Assembly: GCF_051020975.1 (NCBI RefSeq)
Contig: NW_027478169.1
Coordinates: 10,912,001-10,976,000, forward strand
DNA length: 64,000 bases
From: Osmia lignaria lignaria
Lineage: Eukaryota > Arthropoda > Insecta > Hymenoptera > Megachilidae
Direction: 5' to 3'
Below are positions 13,432 to 25,197 of the stretch, one piece after another. The notes beneath the pieces are model-generated. The model ran no database searches. It saw only the letters and a list, made by a program, of their open reading frames with translations, and was not told the origin of the DNA. A program made the position numbers and the translations under genes. Numbering within the stretch: the stretch's first letter is position 1; each line of letters starts with the position of its first letter.

Positions 13432-16007
13432 TCAGATGCGTAGTTCTCGAGATATATCAAGATATTTAAAAGTTCCGAAGCCGCACCAACATAATAGAGA
13501 TACAGAAACACCGTGGCCCCTTTCTTTGAGATATCTCTGCACTATTGCGAGCTGCAAATGCCACTTCCAGCTTAGCTGCGCAGAAGAAGAACAACAAGAA
13601 GAAGAAATATCTCGAAATATGTCCGTCAGGCCCCTTCCCTTGAGATATATCTGCAAATATCTCGGAAACGAAGCGAGCTATGGCAAAATGTTAAGAGACC
13701 TTTTTTGTAGAGAATTATGTTTCCTACAATTTATGTTCTATGATATTTTTTGATCAGATGCGCAGTTCTCGAGACATACCAAGATATTTAAAAGTTCCGA
13801 AGCCGCACCAACATAATAGAGATACAGAAACACCGTGGCCCCTTTCTTTGAGATAACTCTGCACTATTGCGAGCTGCAAATGCCACTTCCAGCTTAGCTG
13901 TGCAGAGGAAGAACAACAACAAGAAGGAATATCTCGAAATATGTCCGTCAGGCCAGTTCCTTTGAGATAAATATGCAAATATCTCGGAAACGAAGCGAGC
14001 TATGGCAAAATGTTAAGCGACCTTTTTTGTAGAGAATTAAGTTTCCTACTTTTTATGTTCTATGATATTTTTTGATCAGATGCGTAGTTCTCGAGATATA
14101 TCAAGATATTTAAAAGTTCCGAAGCCGCACCAACATAATAGAGATACAGAAACACCGTGGCCCCTTTCTTTGAGATATCTCTGCACTATTGCGAGCTGCA
14201 AATGCCACTTCCAGCTTAGCTGCGCAGAAGAAGAACAACAAGAAGAAGAAATATCTCGAAATATGTCCGTCAGGCCCCTTCCCTTGAGATATATCTGCAA
14301 ATATCTCGGAAACGAAGCGAGCTATGGCAAAATGTTAAGAGACCTTTTTTGTAGACAATTATGTTTCCTACAATTTATGTTCTATGATATTTTTTGATCA
14401 GATGCGTAGTTCTCGAGATATACCAAGATATTTAAAAGTTCCGAAGCCGCACCAACATAATAGAGATACAGAAACACCGTGGCCCCTTTCTTTGAGATAA
14501 CTCTGCACTATTGCGAGCTGCAAATGCCACTTCCAGCTTAGCTGTGCAGAGGAAGAACAACAAGAAGAAGGAATATCTCGAAATATGTCCGTCAGGCCAG
14601 TTCCTTTGAGATAAATATGCAAATATCTCGGAAACGAAGCGAGCTATGGCAAAATGTTAAGCGACCTTTTTTGTAGAGAATTAAGTTTCCTACTTTTTAT
14701 GTTCTATGATATTTTTTGATCAGATGCGTAGTTCTCGAGATATATCAAGATATTTAAAAGTTCCGAAGCCGCACCAACATAATAGAGATACAGAAACACC
14801 GTGGCCCCTTTCTTTGAGATATCTCTGCACTATTGCGAGCTGCAAATGCCACTTCCAGCTTAGCTGCGCAGAAGAAGAACAACAAGAAGAAGAAATATCT
14901 CGAAATATGTCCGTCAGGCCCCTTCCCTTGAGATATATCTGCAAATATCTCGGAAACGAAGCGAGCTATGGCAAAATGTTAAGAGACCTTTTTTGTAGAG
15001 AATTATGTTTCCTACAATTTACGTTCTATGATATTTTTTGATCAGATGCGTAGTTCTCGAGATATACCAAGATATTTAAAAGTTCCGAAGCCGCACCAAC
15101 ATAATAGAGATACAGAAACACCGTGGCCCCTTTCTTTGAGATAACTCTGCACTATTGCGAGCTGCAAATGCCACTTCCAGCTTAGCTGTGCAGAGGAAGA
15201 ACAACAAGAAGAAGGAATATCTCGAAATATGTCCGTCAGGCCAGTTCCTTTGAGATAAATATGCAAATATCTCGGAAACGAAGCGAGCTATGGCAAAATG
15301 TTAAGCGACCTTTTTTGTAGAGAATTAAGTTTCCTACTTTTTATGTTCTATGATATTTTTTTATCAGATGCGCAGTTCTCGAGATATATCAAGATATTTA
15401 AAAGTTCCGAAGCCGCACCAACATAATAGAGATACAGAAACACCGTGGCCCCTTTCTTTGAGATATCTCTGCACTATTGCGAGCTGCAAATGCCACTTCC
15501 AGCTTAGCTGCGCAGAAGAAGAACAACAAGAAGAAGAAATATCTCGAAATATGTCCGTCAGGCCCCTTCCCTTGAGATATATCTGCAAATATCTCGGAAA
15601 CGAAGCGAGCTATGGCAAAATGTTAAGAGACCTTTTTTGTAGAGAATTATGTTTCCTACAATTTATGTTCTATGATATTTTTTGATCAGATGCGTAGTTC
15701 TCGAGATATACCAAGATATTTAAAAGTTCCGAAGCCGCACCAACATAATAGAGATACAGAAACACCGTGGCCCCTTTCTTTGCGATAACTCTGCACTATT
15801 GCGAGCTGCAAATGCCACTTCCAGCTTAGCTGTGCAGAGGAAGAACAACAAGAAGAAGGAATATCTCGAAATATGTCCGTCAGGCCAGTTCCTTTGAGAT
15901 AAATATGCAAATATCTCGGAAACGAAGCGAGCTATGGCAAAATGTTAAGCGACCTTTTTTGTAGAGAATTAAGTTTCCTACTTTTTATGTTCTATGATAT
16001 TTTTTGA

Positions 16008-16329
16008 TCAGATGCGTAGTTCTCGAGATATATCAAGATATTTAAAAGTTCCGAAGCCGCACCAACATAATAGAGATACAGAAACACCGTGGCCCCTTTC
16101 TTTGAGATATCTCTGCACTATTGCGAGCCGCAAATGCCACTTCCAGCTTAGCTGTGCAGAAGAAGAGCAACAAGAAGAAGAAATATCTCGAAATATGTCC
16201 GTCAGGCCAGTTCCTTTGAGCTGAATCTGCAAATATCTCGGAAACGAAGCGAGCTATGGCAAAATGTTAAGAGACGTTTTTTGTAGAGAATTATGTTTCC
16301 TACAATTTATGTTCTATGATATTTTTTGA
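16008..16329 (+). repeat. Transition monomer between dimer and six-monomer HOR
   Basis: The head and GAGATATCTCTGC are A-like, but the right half is the CCAGTTCCTTTGAGCTGAAT form followed by GAGACGTTTTTTG. It looks like an A copy joined to the other right-half haplotype between about 16150 and 16208. It marks the right border of the dimer block. Confidence 0.7.
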
Positions 16330-18260
16330 TCAGATGCGTAGTTCTCGAGATATATCAAGATATTTAAAAGTTCCGAAGCCGCACCAACATAATAGAGATA
16401 CAGAAACACCGTGGCCCCTTTCTTTCAGATAGCTATGCACTATTGCGAGCTGCAAATGCCACTTCCAGCTTAGCTGTGCAGAAGAAGAACAACAAGAAGA
16501 AGAAATATCTCGAAATATGTCCGTCAGGCCCCTTACCTTGAGATAAATCTGCAAATATCTCGGAAACGAAGCGAGCTATGGCAAAATGTTAAGAGACCTT
16601 TTTTGTAGAGAATTCAGTTTCCTACTTTTTATCTTCTACGATATTTTCTGATCAGATGCGTAGTTCTCGAGATATATCAAGATATTTAAAAGTTCCGAAG
16701 CCGCACCAACATAATAGAGATACAGAAACACCGTGGCCCCTTTCTTTCAGATAGCTATGCACTATTGCGAGCTGCAAATGCCACTTCCAGCTTAGCTGTG
16801 CAGAAGAAGAACAACAAGAAGAAGAAATATCGCGAAATATGTCCGTCAGGCCCCTTACCTTGAGATAAATCTGCAAATATCTCGGAAACGAAGCGAGCTA
16901 TGGCAAAATGTTAAGAGACCCTTTTTGTAGAGAATTATGTTTCCTACAATTTCTGTTCTATGATATTTTTTGATCAGAAGCGTAGTTTTCGAGATATATC
17001 GAGATATTTAAAAGTTCCGAAGCCGCACCAACATAATAGAGATACAGAAACACCGTGGCCCCTTTCGTTGAGATAACTCTGCACTATTGCGAGCCGCAAA
17101 TGCCACTTCCAGCTTAGCTGTGCAGAAGAAGAGCAACAAGAAGGAGAAATATCTCGAAATATGTCCGTCAGGCCCGTTCCCTTGAGATAAATATGCAAAT
17201 ATCTCGGAAACGAAGCGAGCTATGGCAAAATGTTAAGAGACCTTTTTTGTAGAGAATTAAGTTGCTACTTTTTATGTTCTATGATATTTTTTGATCAGAA
17301 GCGTAGTTTTCGAGATATATCGAGATATTTAAAAGTTCCGAAGCCGCACCAACATAATAGAGATACAGAAACACCGTGGCCCCTTTCGTTGAGATAACTC
17401 TGCACTATTGCGAGCCGCAAATGCCACTTCCAGCTTAGCTGTGCAGAAGAAGAGCAACAAGAAGAAGAAATATCTCGAAATATGTCCGTCAGGCCAGTTC
17501 CTTTGAGCTGAATCTGCAAATATCTCGGAAACGAAGCGAGCTATGGCAAAATGTTAAGAGACGTTTTTTGTAGAGAATTATGTTTCCTACAATTTATGTT
17601 CTATGATATTTTTTGATCAGAAGCGTAGTTCTCGAGATATATCAAGATATTTAAAAGTTCCGAAGCCGCACCAACATAATAGGGATACAGAAACACCGTG
17701 GCCCCGTTCTTTGAGATAACTCTGCACTAGTGCGAGCCGCAAATGCCACTTCCAGCTTAGCTGTGCAGAAGAAGAACAACAAGAAGAAGAAATATCTCGA
17801 AATATGTCCGTCAGGCCCCTTCCCTTGAGATAAATATGCAAATATCTCGGAAACGAAGCGAGCTATGGCAAAATGTTAAGCGACCTTTTTTGTAGAGAAT
17901 TAAGTTTACTACTTTTTATGTTCTATGATATTTTTTGATCAGATGCGTAGTTCTCGAGATATATCAAGATATTTAAAAGTTCCGAAGCCGCACCAACATA
18001 ATAGAGATACAGAAACACCGTGGCCCCTTTCTTTGAGATATCTCTGCACTATTGCGAGCTGCAAATGCCACTTCCAGCTTAGCTGCGCAGAAGAAGAACA
18101 ACAAGAAGAAGAAATATCTCGAAATATGTCCGTCAGGCCCCTTCCCTTGAGATATATCTGCAAATATCTCGGAAACGAAGCGTGCTATGGCAAAATGTTA
18201 AGAGACCTTTTTTGTAGCGAATCAAGTTTATTACTTTTTATGTTCTATGATATTTTTTGA
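16330..18260 (+). repeat. Six-monomer HOR, copy 1 (1931 bp)
   Basis: The monomers begin at 16330, 16652, 16974, 17295, 17617 and 17939. The first two are near-identical and share TTTCAGATAGCTATGC and CCCCTTACCTTGAG. The third is a 321-bp copy. The last has GCGTGCTATGG and GTAGCGAATCAAG. The same order recurs 1931 bp to the right. The fourth monomer (17295) differs from its partner at 19226: it has the GAAGCG/TTTTCG head with GAGCAACAAG, which makes it a probable chimera. Confidence 0.88.
16974..17294 (+). repeat. 321-bp monomer with GTTGCTAC deletion
   Basis: GTTTCCTAC is reduced to GTTGCTAC at about 17261-17268. The identical change occurs at about 7281-7288 (monomer 6994) and 19192-19199 (monomer 18905). 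The three therefore share one ancestral copy. Confidence 0.9.
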
Positions 18261-20191
18261 TCAGATGCGTAGTTCTCGAGATATATCAAGATATTTAAAA
18301 GTTCCGAAGCCGCACCAACATAATAGAGATACAGAAACACCGTGGCCCCTTTCTTTCAGATAGCTATGCACTATTGCGAGCTGCAAATGCCACTTCCAGC
18401 TTAGCTGTGCAGAAGAAGAACAACAAGAAGAAGAAATATCTCGAAATATGTCCGTCAGGCCCCTTACCTTGAGATAAATCTGCAAATATCTCGGAAACGA
18501 AGCGAGCTATGGCAAAATGTTAAGAGACCTTTTTTGTAGAGAATTCAGTTTCCTACTTTTTATCTTCTACGATATTTTCTGATCAGATGCGTAGTTCTCG
18601 AGATATATCAAGATATTTAAAAGTTCCGAAGCCGCACCAACATAATAGAGATACAGAAACACCGTGGCCCCTTTCTTTCAGATAGCTATGCACTATTGCG
18701 AGCTGCAAATGCCACTTCCAGCTTAGCTGTGCAGAAGAAGAACAACAAGAAGAAGAAATATCTCGAAATATGTCCGTCAGGCCCCTTACCTTGAGATAAA
18801 TCTGCAAATATCTCGGAAACGAAGCGAGCTATGGCAAAATGTTAAGAGACCCTTTTTGTAGAGAATTATGTTTCCTACAATTTCTGTTCTATGATATTTT
18901 TTGATCAGAAGCGTAGTTTTCGAGATATATCGAGATATTTAAAAGTTCCGAAGCCGCACCAACATAATAGAGATACAGAAACACCGTGGCCCCTTTCGTT
19001 GAGATAACTCTGCACTATTGCGAGCCGCAAATGCCACTTCCAGCTTAGCTGTGCAGAAGAAGAGCAACAAGAAGGAGAAATATCTCGAAATATGTCCGTC
19101 AGGCCCGTTCCCTTGAGATAAATATGCAAATATCTCGGAAACGAAGCGAGCTATGGCAAAATGTTAAGAGACCTTTTTTGTAGAGAATTAAGTTGCTACT
19201 TTTTATGTTCTATGATATTTTTTGATCAGATGCGTAGTTCTCGAGATATATCAAGATATTCAAAAGTTCCGAAGCCGCACCAACATAATAGAGATACAGA
19301 AACACCGTGGCCCCTTTCTTTGAGATAACTCTGCACTATTGCGAGTTGCAAATGCCACTTCCAGCTTAGCTGTGCAGAGGAAGAACAACAAGAAGAAGAA
19401 ATATCTCGAAATATGTCCGTCAGGCCAGTTCCTTTGAGCTGAATCTGCAAATATCTCGGAAACGAAGCGAGCTATGGCAAAATGTTAAGAGACGTTTTTT
19501 GTAGAGAATTATGTTTCCTACAATTTATGTTCTATGATATTTTTTGATCAGAAGCGTAGTTCTCGAGATATATCAAGATATTTAAAAGTTCCGAAGCCGC
19601 ACCAACATAATAGGGATACAGAAACACCGTGGCCCCGTTCTTTGAGATAACTCTGCACTAGTGCGAGCCGCAAATGCCACTTCCAGCTTAGCTGTGCAGA
19701 AGAAGAACAACAAGAAGAAGAAATATCTCGAAATATGTCCGTCAGGCCCCTTCCCTTGAGATAAATATGCAAATATCTCGGAAACGAAGCGAGCTATGGC
19801 AAAATGTTAAGCGACCTTTTTTGTAGAGAATTAAGTTTCCTACTTTTTATGTTCTATGATATTTTTTGATCAGATGCGTAGTTCTCGAGATATATCAAGA
19901 TATTTAAAAGTTCCGAAGCCGCACCAACATAATAGAGATACAGAAACACCGTGGCCCCTTTCTTTGAGATATCTCTGCACTATTGCGAGCTGTAAATGCC
20001 ACTTCCAGCTTAGCTGCGCAGAAGAAGAACAACAAGAAGAAGAAATATCTCGAAATATGTCCGTCAGGCCCCTTCCCTTGAGATATATCTGCAAATATCT
20101 CGGAAACGAAGCGTGCTATGGCAAAATGTTAAGAGACCTTTTTTGTAGCGAATCAAGTTTCCTACTTTTTATGTTCTATGATATTTTTTGA
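18261..20191 (+). repeat. Six-monomer HOR, copy 2 (1931 bp)
   Basis: This repeats copy 1 in order, including the doubled TTTCAGATAGCTATGC monomer (18261, 18583), the 321-bp monomer (18905) and GCGTGCTATGG with GTAGCGAATCAAG in the last one (19870). Its fourth monomer (19226) is an ordinary CCAGTTCC-type copy with GATATTCAAAAG. Copy 1's last monomer has private TTTATTACTT where this one keeps TTTCCTACTT. Confidence 0.88.
18905..19225 (+). repeat. 321-bp monomer, copy of the one at 16974
   Basis: It shares the GTTGCTAC deletion and the AAGGAGAAATATC and CCCGTTCCCTTGAG variants with 16974. It is its partner in the six-monomer HOR. Confidence 0.9.
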
Positions 20192-23100
20192 TCAGATGCG
20201 TAGTTCTCGAGATATATCAAGATATTCAAAAGTTCCGAAGCCGCACCAACATAATAGAGATACAGAAACACCGTGGCCCCTTTCTTTGAGATAACTCTGC
20301 ACTATTGCGAGCTGCAAATGCCACTTCCAGCTTAGCTGTGCAGAGGAAGAACAACAAGAAGAAGAAATATCTCGAAATATGTCCGTCAGGCCAGTTCCTT
20401 TGAGCTGAATCTGCAAATATCTCGGAAACGAAGCGAGCTATGGCAAAATGTTAAGAGACGTTTTTTGTAGAGAATTATGTTTCCTACAATTTATGTTCTA
20501 TGATATTTTTTGATCAGAAGCGTAGTTCTCGAGATATATCAAGATATTTAAAAGTTCCGAAGCCGCACCAACATAATAGGGATACAGAAACACCGTGGCC
20601 CCGTTCTTTGAGATAACTCTGCACTAGTGCGAGCCGCAAATGCCACTTCCAGCTTAGCTGTGCAGAAGAAGAACAACAAGAAGAAGAAATATCTCGAAAT
20701 ATGTCCGTCAGGCCCCTTCCCTTGAGATAAATATGCAAATATCTCGGAAACGAAGCGAGCTATGGCAAAATGTTAAGCGACCTTTTTTGTAGAGAATTAA
20801 GTTTCCTACTTTTTATGTTCTATGATATTTTTTGATCAGATGCGTAGTTCTCGAGATATATCAAGATATTTAAAAGTTCCGAAGCCGCACCAACATAATA
20901 GAGATACAGAAACACCGTGGCCCCTTTCTTTGAGATAACTCTGCACTATTGCGAGCTGCAAATGCCACTTTCAGCTTAGCTGTGCAGAAGAAGAACAACA
21001 AGAAGAAGAAATATCTCGAAATATGTCCGTCAGGCCACTTCCCTTGAGATAAATCTGCAAATATCTCGGAAACGAACCGAGCTATGGCAAAATGTTAAGA
21101 GACCCTTTTTGTAGAGAATTATGTTTCCTACAATTTCTGTTCTATGATATTTTTTGATCAGAAGCGTAGTTTTCGAGATATATCGAGATATTTAAAAGTT
21201 CCGAAGCCGCACCAACATAATAGAGATACAGAAACACCGTGGCCCCTTTCGTTGAGATAACTCTGCACTATTGCGAGCCGCAAATGCCACTTCCAGCTTA
21301 GCTGTGCAGAAGAAGAGCAACAAGAAGAAGAAATATCTCGAAATATGTCCGTCAGGCCCCTTCCCTTGAGATAAATCTGCAAATATCTCGGAAACGAAGC
21401 GAGCTATGGCAAAATGTTAAGAGACCTTTTTTGTAGAGAATTAAGTTTCCTACTTTTTATGTTCTATGATATTTTTTGATCAGATGCGTAGTTCTCGAGA
21501 TATATCAAGATATTCAAAAGTTCCGAAGCCGCACCAACATAATAGAGATACAGAAACACCGTGGCCCCTTTCTTTGAGATAACTCTGCACTATTGCGAGC
21601 TGCAAATGCCACTTCCAGCTTAGCTGTGCAGAGGAAGAACAACAAGAAGAAGAAATATCTCGAAATATGTCCGTCAGGCCAGTTCCTTTGAGCTGAATCT
21701 GCAAATATCTCGGAAACGAAGCGAGCTATGGCAAAATGTTGAGAGACGTTTTTTGTAGAGAATTATGTTTCCTACAATTTATGTTCTATGATATTTTTTG
21801 ATCAGAAGCGTAGTTCTCGAGATATATCAAGATATTTAAAAGTTCCGAAGCCGCACCAACATAATAGGGATACAGAAACACCGTGGCCCCGTTCTGTGAG
21901 ATAACTCTGCACTAGTGCGAGCCGCAAATGCCACTTCCAGCTTAGCTGTGCAGAAGAAGAACAACAAGAAGAAGAAATATCTCGAAATATGTCCGTCAGG
22001 CCCCTTCCCTTGAGATAAATATGCAAATATCTCGGAAACGAAGCGGGCTATGGCAAAATGTTAAGCGACCTTTTTTGTAGAGAATTAAGTTTCCTACTTT
22101 TTATGTTCTATGATATTTTTTGATCAGATGCGTAGTTCTCGAGATATATCAAGATATTTAAAAGTTCCGAAGCCGCACCAACAGAATAGAGATACAGAAA
22201 CACCGTGGCCCCTTTCTTTGAGATAACTCTGCACTATTGCGAGCTGCAAATGCCACTTCCAGCTTAGCTGTGCAGAAGAAGAACAACAAGAAGAAGAAAT
22301 ATCTCGAAATATGTCCGTCAGGCCCCTTCCCTTGAGATAAATATGCAAATATCTCGGAAACGAAGCAAGCTATGGCAAAATGTTAAGCGACCTTTTTTGT
22401 AGAGAATTAAGTTTCCTACTTTTTATGTTGTATGATATTTTTTGATCAGATGCGTAGTTCTCGAGATATATCAAGATATTTAAAAGTTCCGAAGCCGCAC
22501 CAACATAATAGAGATACAGAAACACCGTGGCCCCTTTCTTTGAGATAACTCTGCACTATTGCGAGCTGCAAATGCCACTTTCAGCTTAGCTGTACAGAAG
22601 AAGAACAACAAGAAGAAGAAATATCTCGAAATATGTCCGCCAGGCCCCTTCCCTTTAGATAAATCTGCAAATATCTCGGAAACGAAGAGAGCTATGGCAA
22701 AATGTTAAGAGACCTTTTTTGTAGAGAATTAGGTTTCCTACTTTTTATGTTCTATGATATTTTATGATCAGATGCGTAGTTCTCGAGATATATCAAGATA
22801 TTCAAAAGTTCCGAAGCCGCACCAACATAATAGAGATACAGAAACACCGTGGCCCCTTTCTTTGAGATAACTCTGCACTATTGCGAGCTGCAAATGCCAC
22901 TTCCAGCTTAGCTGTGCAGTGGAAGAACAACAAGAAGAAGAAATATCTCGAAATATGTCCGTCAGGCCAGTTCCTTTGAGCTGAATCTGCAAATATCTCG
23001 GAAACGAAGCGAGCTATGGCAAAATGTTAAGAGACGTTTTTTGTAGAGAATTAAGTTTCCTACTTTTTATGTTCTATGATATTTTTTGATCAGATGCGTA

Positions 23101-24055
23101 GTTCTCGAGATATATCAAGATATTTAAAAGTTCCGAAGCCGCACCAACATAATAGAGATACAGAAACACCGTGGCCCCTTTCTTTGAGATAACTCTGCAC
23201 TATTGCGAGCTGTAAATGCCACTTCCAGCTTAGCTGTGCAGAAGAAGAACAACAAGAAGAAGAAATATCTCGAAATATGTCCGTGAGGCCCCTTCCCTTG
23301 AGTTAAATCTGCAAATATCTCGGAAACAAAGCGAGCTATGGCAAAATGTTAAGAGACCTTTTTTGTAGAGAATTAAGTTTCCTACTTTTTATGTTCTATG
23401 ATATTTTTTGATCAGATGCGTAGTTCTCGAGATATATCAAGATATTCAAAAGTTCCGAAGCCGCACCAACATAATAGAGATACAGAAACACCGTGGCCCC
23501 TTTCGTTGAGATAACTCTGCACTAGTGCGAGCCGCAAATGCCACTTCCAGCTTAGCTGTGCAGAAGAAGAACAACAAGAAGAAGAAATATCTCGAAATAT
23601 GTCCGTCAGGCCCCTTCCCTTGAGATAAATCTGCAAATATCTCGGAAACGAAGCGAGCTATGGCAAAATGTTAAGAGACCTTTTTTGTAGAGAATTAAGT
23701 TTCCTACTGTTGATGTTCTATGATATTTTTTGATCAGATGCGTAGTTCTCGAGATATATCAAGATATTCAAAAGTTCCGAAGCCGCACCAACATAATAGA
23801 GATACAGAAACACCGTGGCCCCTTTCTTTGAGATAACTCTGCACTATTGCGAGCTGCAAATGCCACTTCCAGCTTAGCTGTGCAGAGGAAGAACAACAAG
23901 AAGAAGAAATATCTCGAAATATGTCCGTCAGGCCCCTTCCCTTGAGATAAATCTGCAAATATCTCGGAAACGAAGCGAGCTATGGCAAAATGTTAAGAGA
24001 CCTTTTTTGTAGAGAATTAAGTTTCCTACTTTTTATGTTCTATGATATTTTTCGA
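20192..24055 (+). repeat. Mixed block of 12 monomers
   Basis: The pair 20192/20514 repeats the preceding 19226/19548 and returns at 21480/21802, a 1288-bp (four-monomer) spacing. 21158 is the GTTGAG/GAGCAAC type seen at 554, 3452 and 6994. 22124 shares ACAGAATAGAG with 1842 and 4418. The copies at 20836 and 22446 carry TTTCAGCTT and the one at 23090 carries GAGTTAAATC; each breaks the minus-strand frame. 22768 has GCAGTGGAAG, a marker that returns in the seven-monomer HOR. Confidence 0.8.
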
Positions 24056-24699
24056 TCAGAGGCGTAGTTCTCGAGAGATATCAAGATATTTAAAAGTTCC
24101 GAAGCCGCACCAACATAATAGGGATACAGAAACACCGTGGCCCCTTTCTTTGAGATAACTCTGCACTATTGCGAGCTGTAAATGCCACTTCCAGCTTAGC
24201 TGTGCAGAAGAAGAACAACAAGAAGAAGAAACATCTCGAAATATGTCCGTCAGGCCCCTTCCCTTGAGATAAATCTGCAAATATCTCGGAAACGAAGCGA
24301 GCTATGGCAAAATGTTAAGAGACCTTTTTTGTAGAGAATTAAGTTTCCTACTTTTTATGTTGTATGATATTTTTCGATCAGAGGCGTAGTTCTCGAGATA
24401 TATCAAGATATTTAAAAGTTCCGAAGCCGCACCAACATAATAGAGATACAGAAACACCGTGGCCCCTTTCTTCGAGATAACTCTGCACTATTGCGAGCTG
24501 TAAATGCCACTTCCCGCTTAGCTGTGCAGAAGAAGAACAACAAGAAGAAGAAATATCTCGAAATATGTCCGTCAGGCCCCTTCCCTTGAGATATATCTGC
24601 AAATATCTCGGAAACGAAGCGAGCTATGGCAAAATGTTAAGAGACCTTTTTTGTAGAGAATTAAGTTTCCTACTTTTTATGTTCTATGATATTTTTTGA
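24056..24699 (+). repeat. Two monomers leading into the seven-monomer HOR
   Basis: Copies 24056 and 24378 share TTTTTCGATCAGAGGCG. The first has GAAACATCTCG and resembles 26632. The second has TTCTTCGAG and TTCCCGCTTAG and has no counterpart in the next HOR copy, so one monomer has been lost or gained here. Confidence 0.8.
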
Positions 24700-25124
24700 T
24701 CAGATGCGTAGTTCTCGAGATATATCAAGATATTCAAAAGTTGCGAAGCCGCACCAACATAATAGAGATACAGAAACACCGTGGCCCCTTTCTTTGAGAT
24801 AACTCTGCACTATTGCGAGCTGCAAATGCCACTTCCCGCTTAGCTGTGCAGTGGAAGAACAACAAGCAGAAGAAATATCTCGAAATATGTCCGTCAGGCC
24901 AGTTCCTTTGAGCTGAATCTGCAAATATCTCGGAAACGAAGCGAGCTATGGCAAATTGTTAAGAGACGTTTTTTGTAGAGAATTAAGTTTCCTACTTTTT
25001 ATGTTCTATGATATTTTTTGATCAGATGCGTAGTTCTCGAGATATATCAAGATATTTAAAAGTTCCGAAGCCGCACCAACATAATAGAGATACAGAAACA
25101 CCGTGGCCCCTTTCTTTGAGATAA

Positions 25125-25175
25125 CTCTGCACTATTGCGAGCTGTAAATGCCACTTCCAGCTTAGCTGTGCAGAA
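25125..25175 (+). repeat. Nested inverted repeat (51 nt) in the monomer
   Basis: The outer arms are CTCTGCAC (25125-25132) and GTGCAGAA (25168-25175). They pair at 7 of 8 positions here and at 8 of 8 in copies that read GTGCAGAG. The inner arms are AGCTGTAA (25140-25147) and TTCCAGCT (25155-25162), pairing at 7 of 8 around the 7-nt loop ATGCCAC. The two stems are separated by an internal loop of 7 and 5 nt. Most copies have C rather than T at the mismatched inner position. The structure could form as a cruciform or in a transcript. Whether it forms is not known. Confidence 0.65.
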
Positions 25176-25197
25176 GAAGAACAACAAGAAGAAGAAA
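25172..25197 (+). repeat. GAA/CAA purine tract in the monomer
   Basis: The 26-nt tract is purine except for two C residues and consists of GAA-like triplets flanking a central AACAACAAG. It occurs once per monomer with all purines on the plus strand. It is a variable part of the unit: forms include GAGGAAGAA, GAAGAGCAA, GAAGAAGGAATA, AAGACGAAAT, AAAAAGAAGT, GAACAAGAAG, GAACATCAAG and AACACGAAG. These forms are useful markers for following HOR copies. Confidence 0.85.

Larger units (their letters stand above)
7637..16007 (+). repeat. Two-monomer HOR (A-B), main block
   Basis: One B copy (7637) is followed by eight A-B dimers (7959-13109), one extra B (13110-13431) and four more dimers (13432-16007). 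The markers are those of the first dimer block and are very uniform. Private variants allow local copying to be traced. CGATGCGAGC is shared by the B copies at 8924 and 9568. TTTTTTTATCAGATGCGCAG is shared by A copies at 11822 and 15364, which lie 3542 bp (11 monomers) apart. This is the most homogeneous stretch of the window's left part. Confidence 0.92.
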
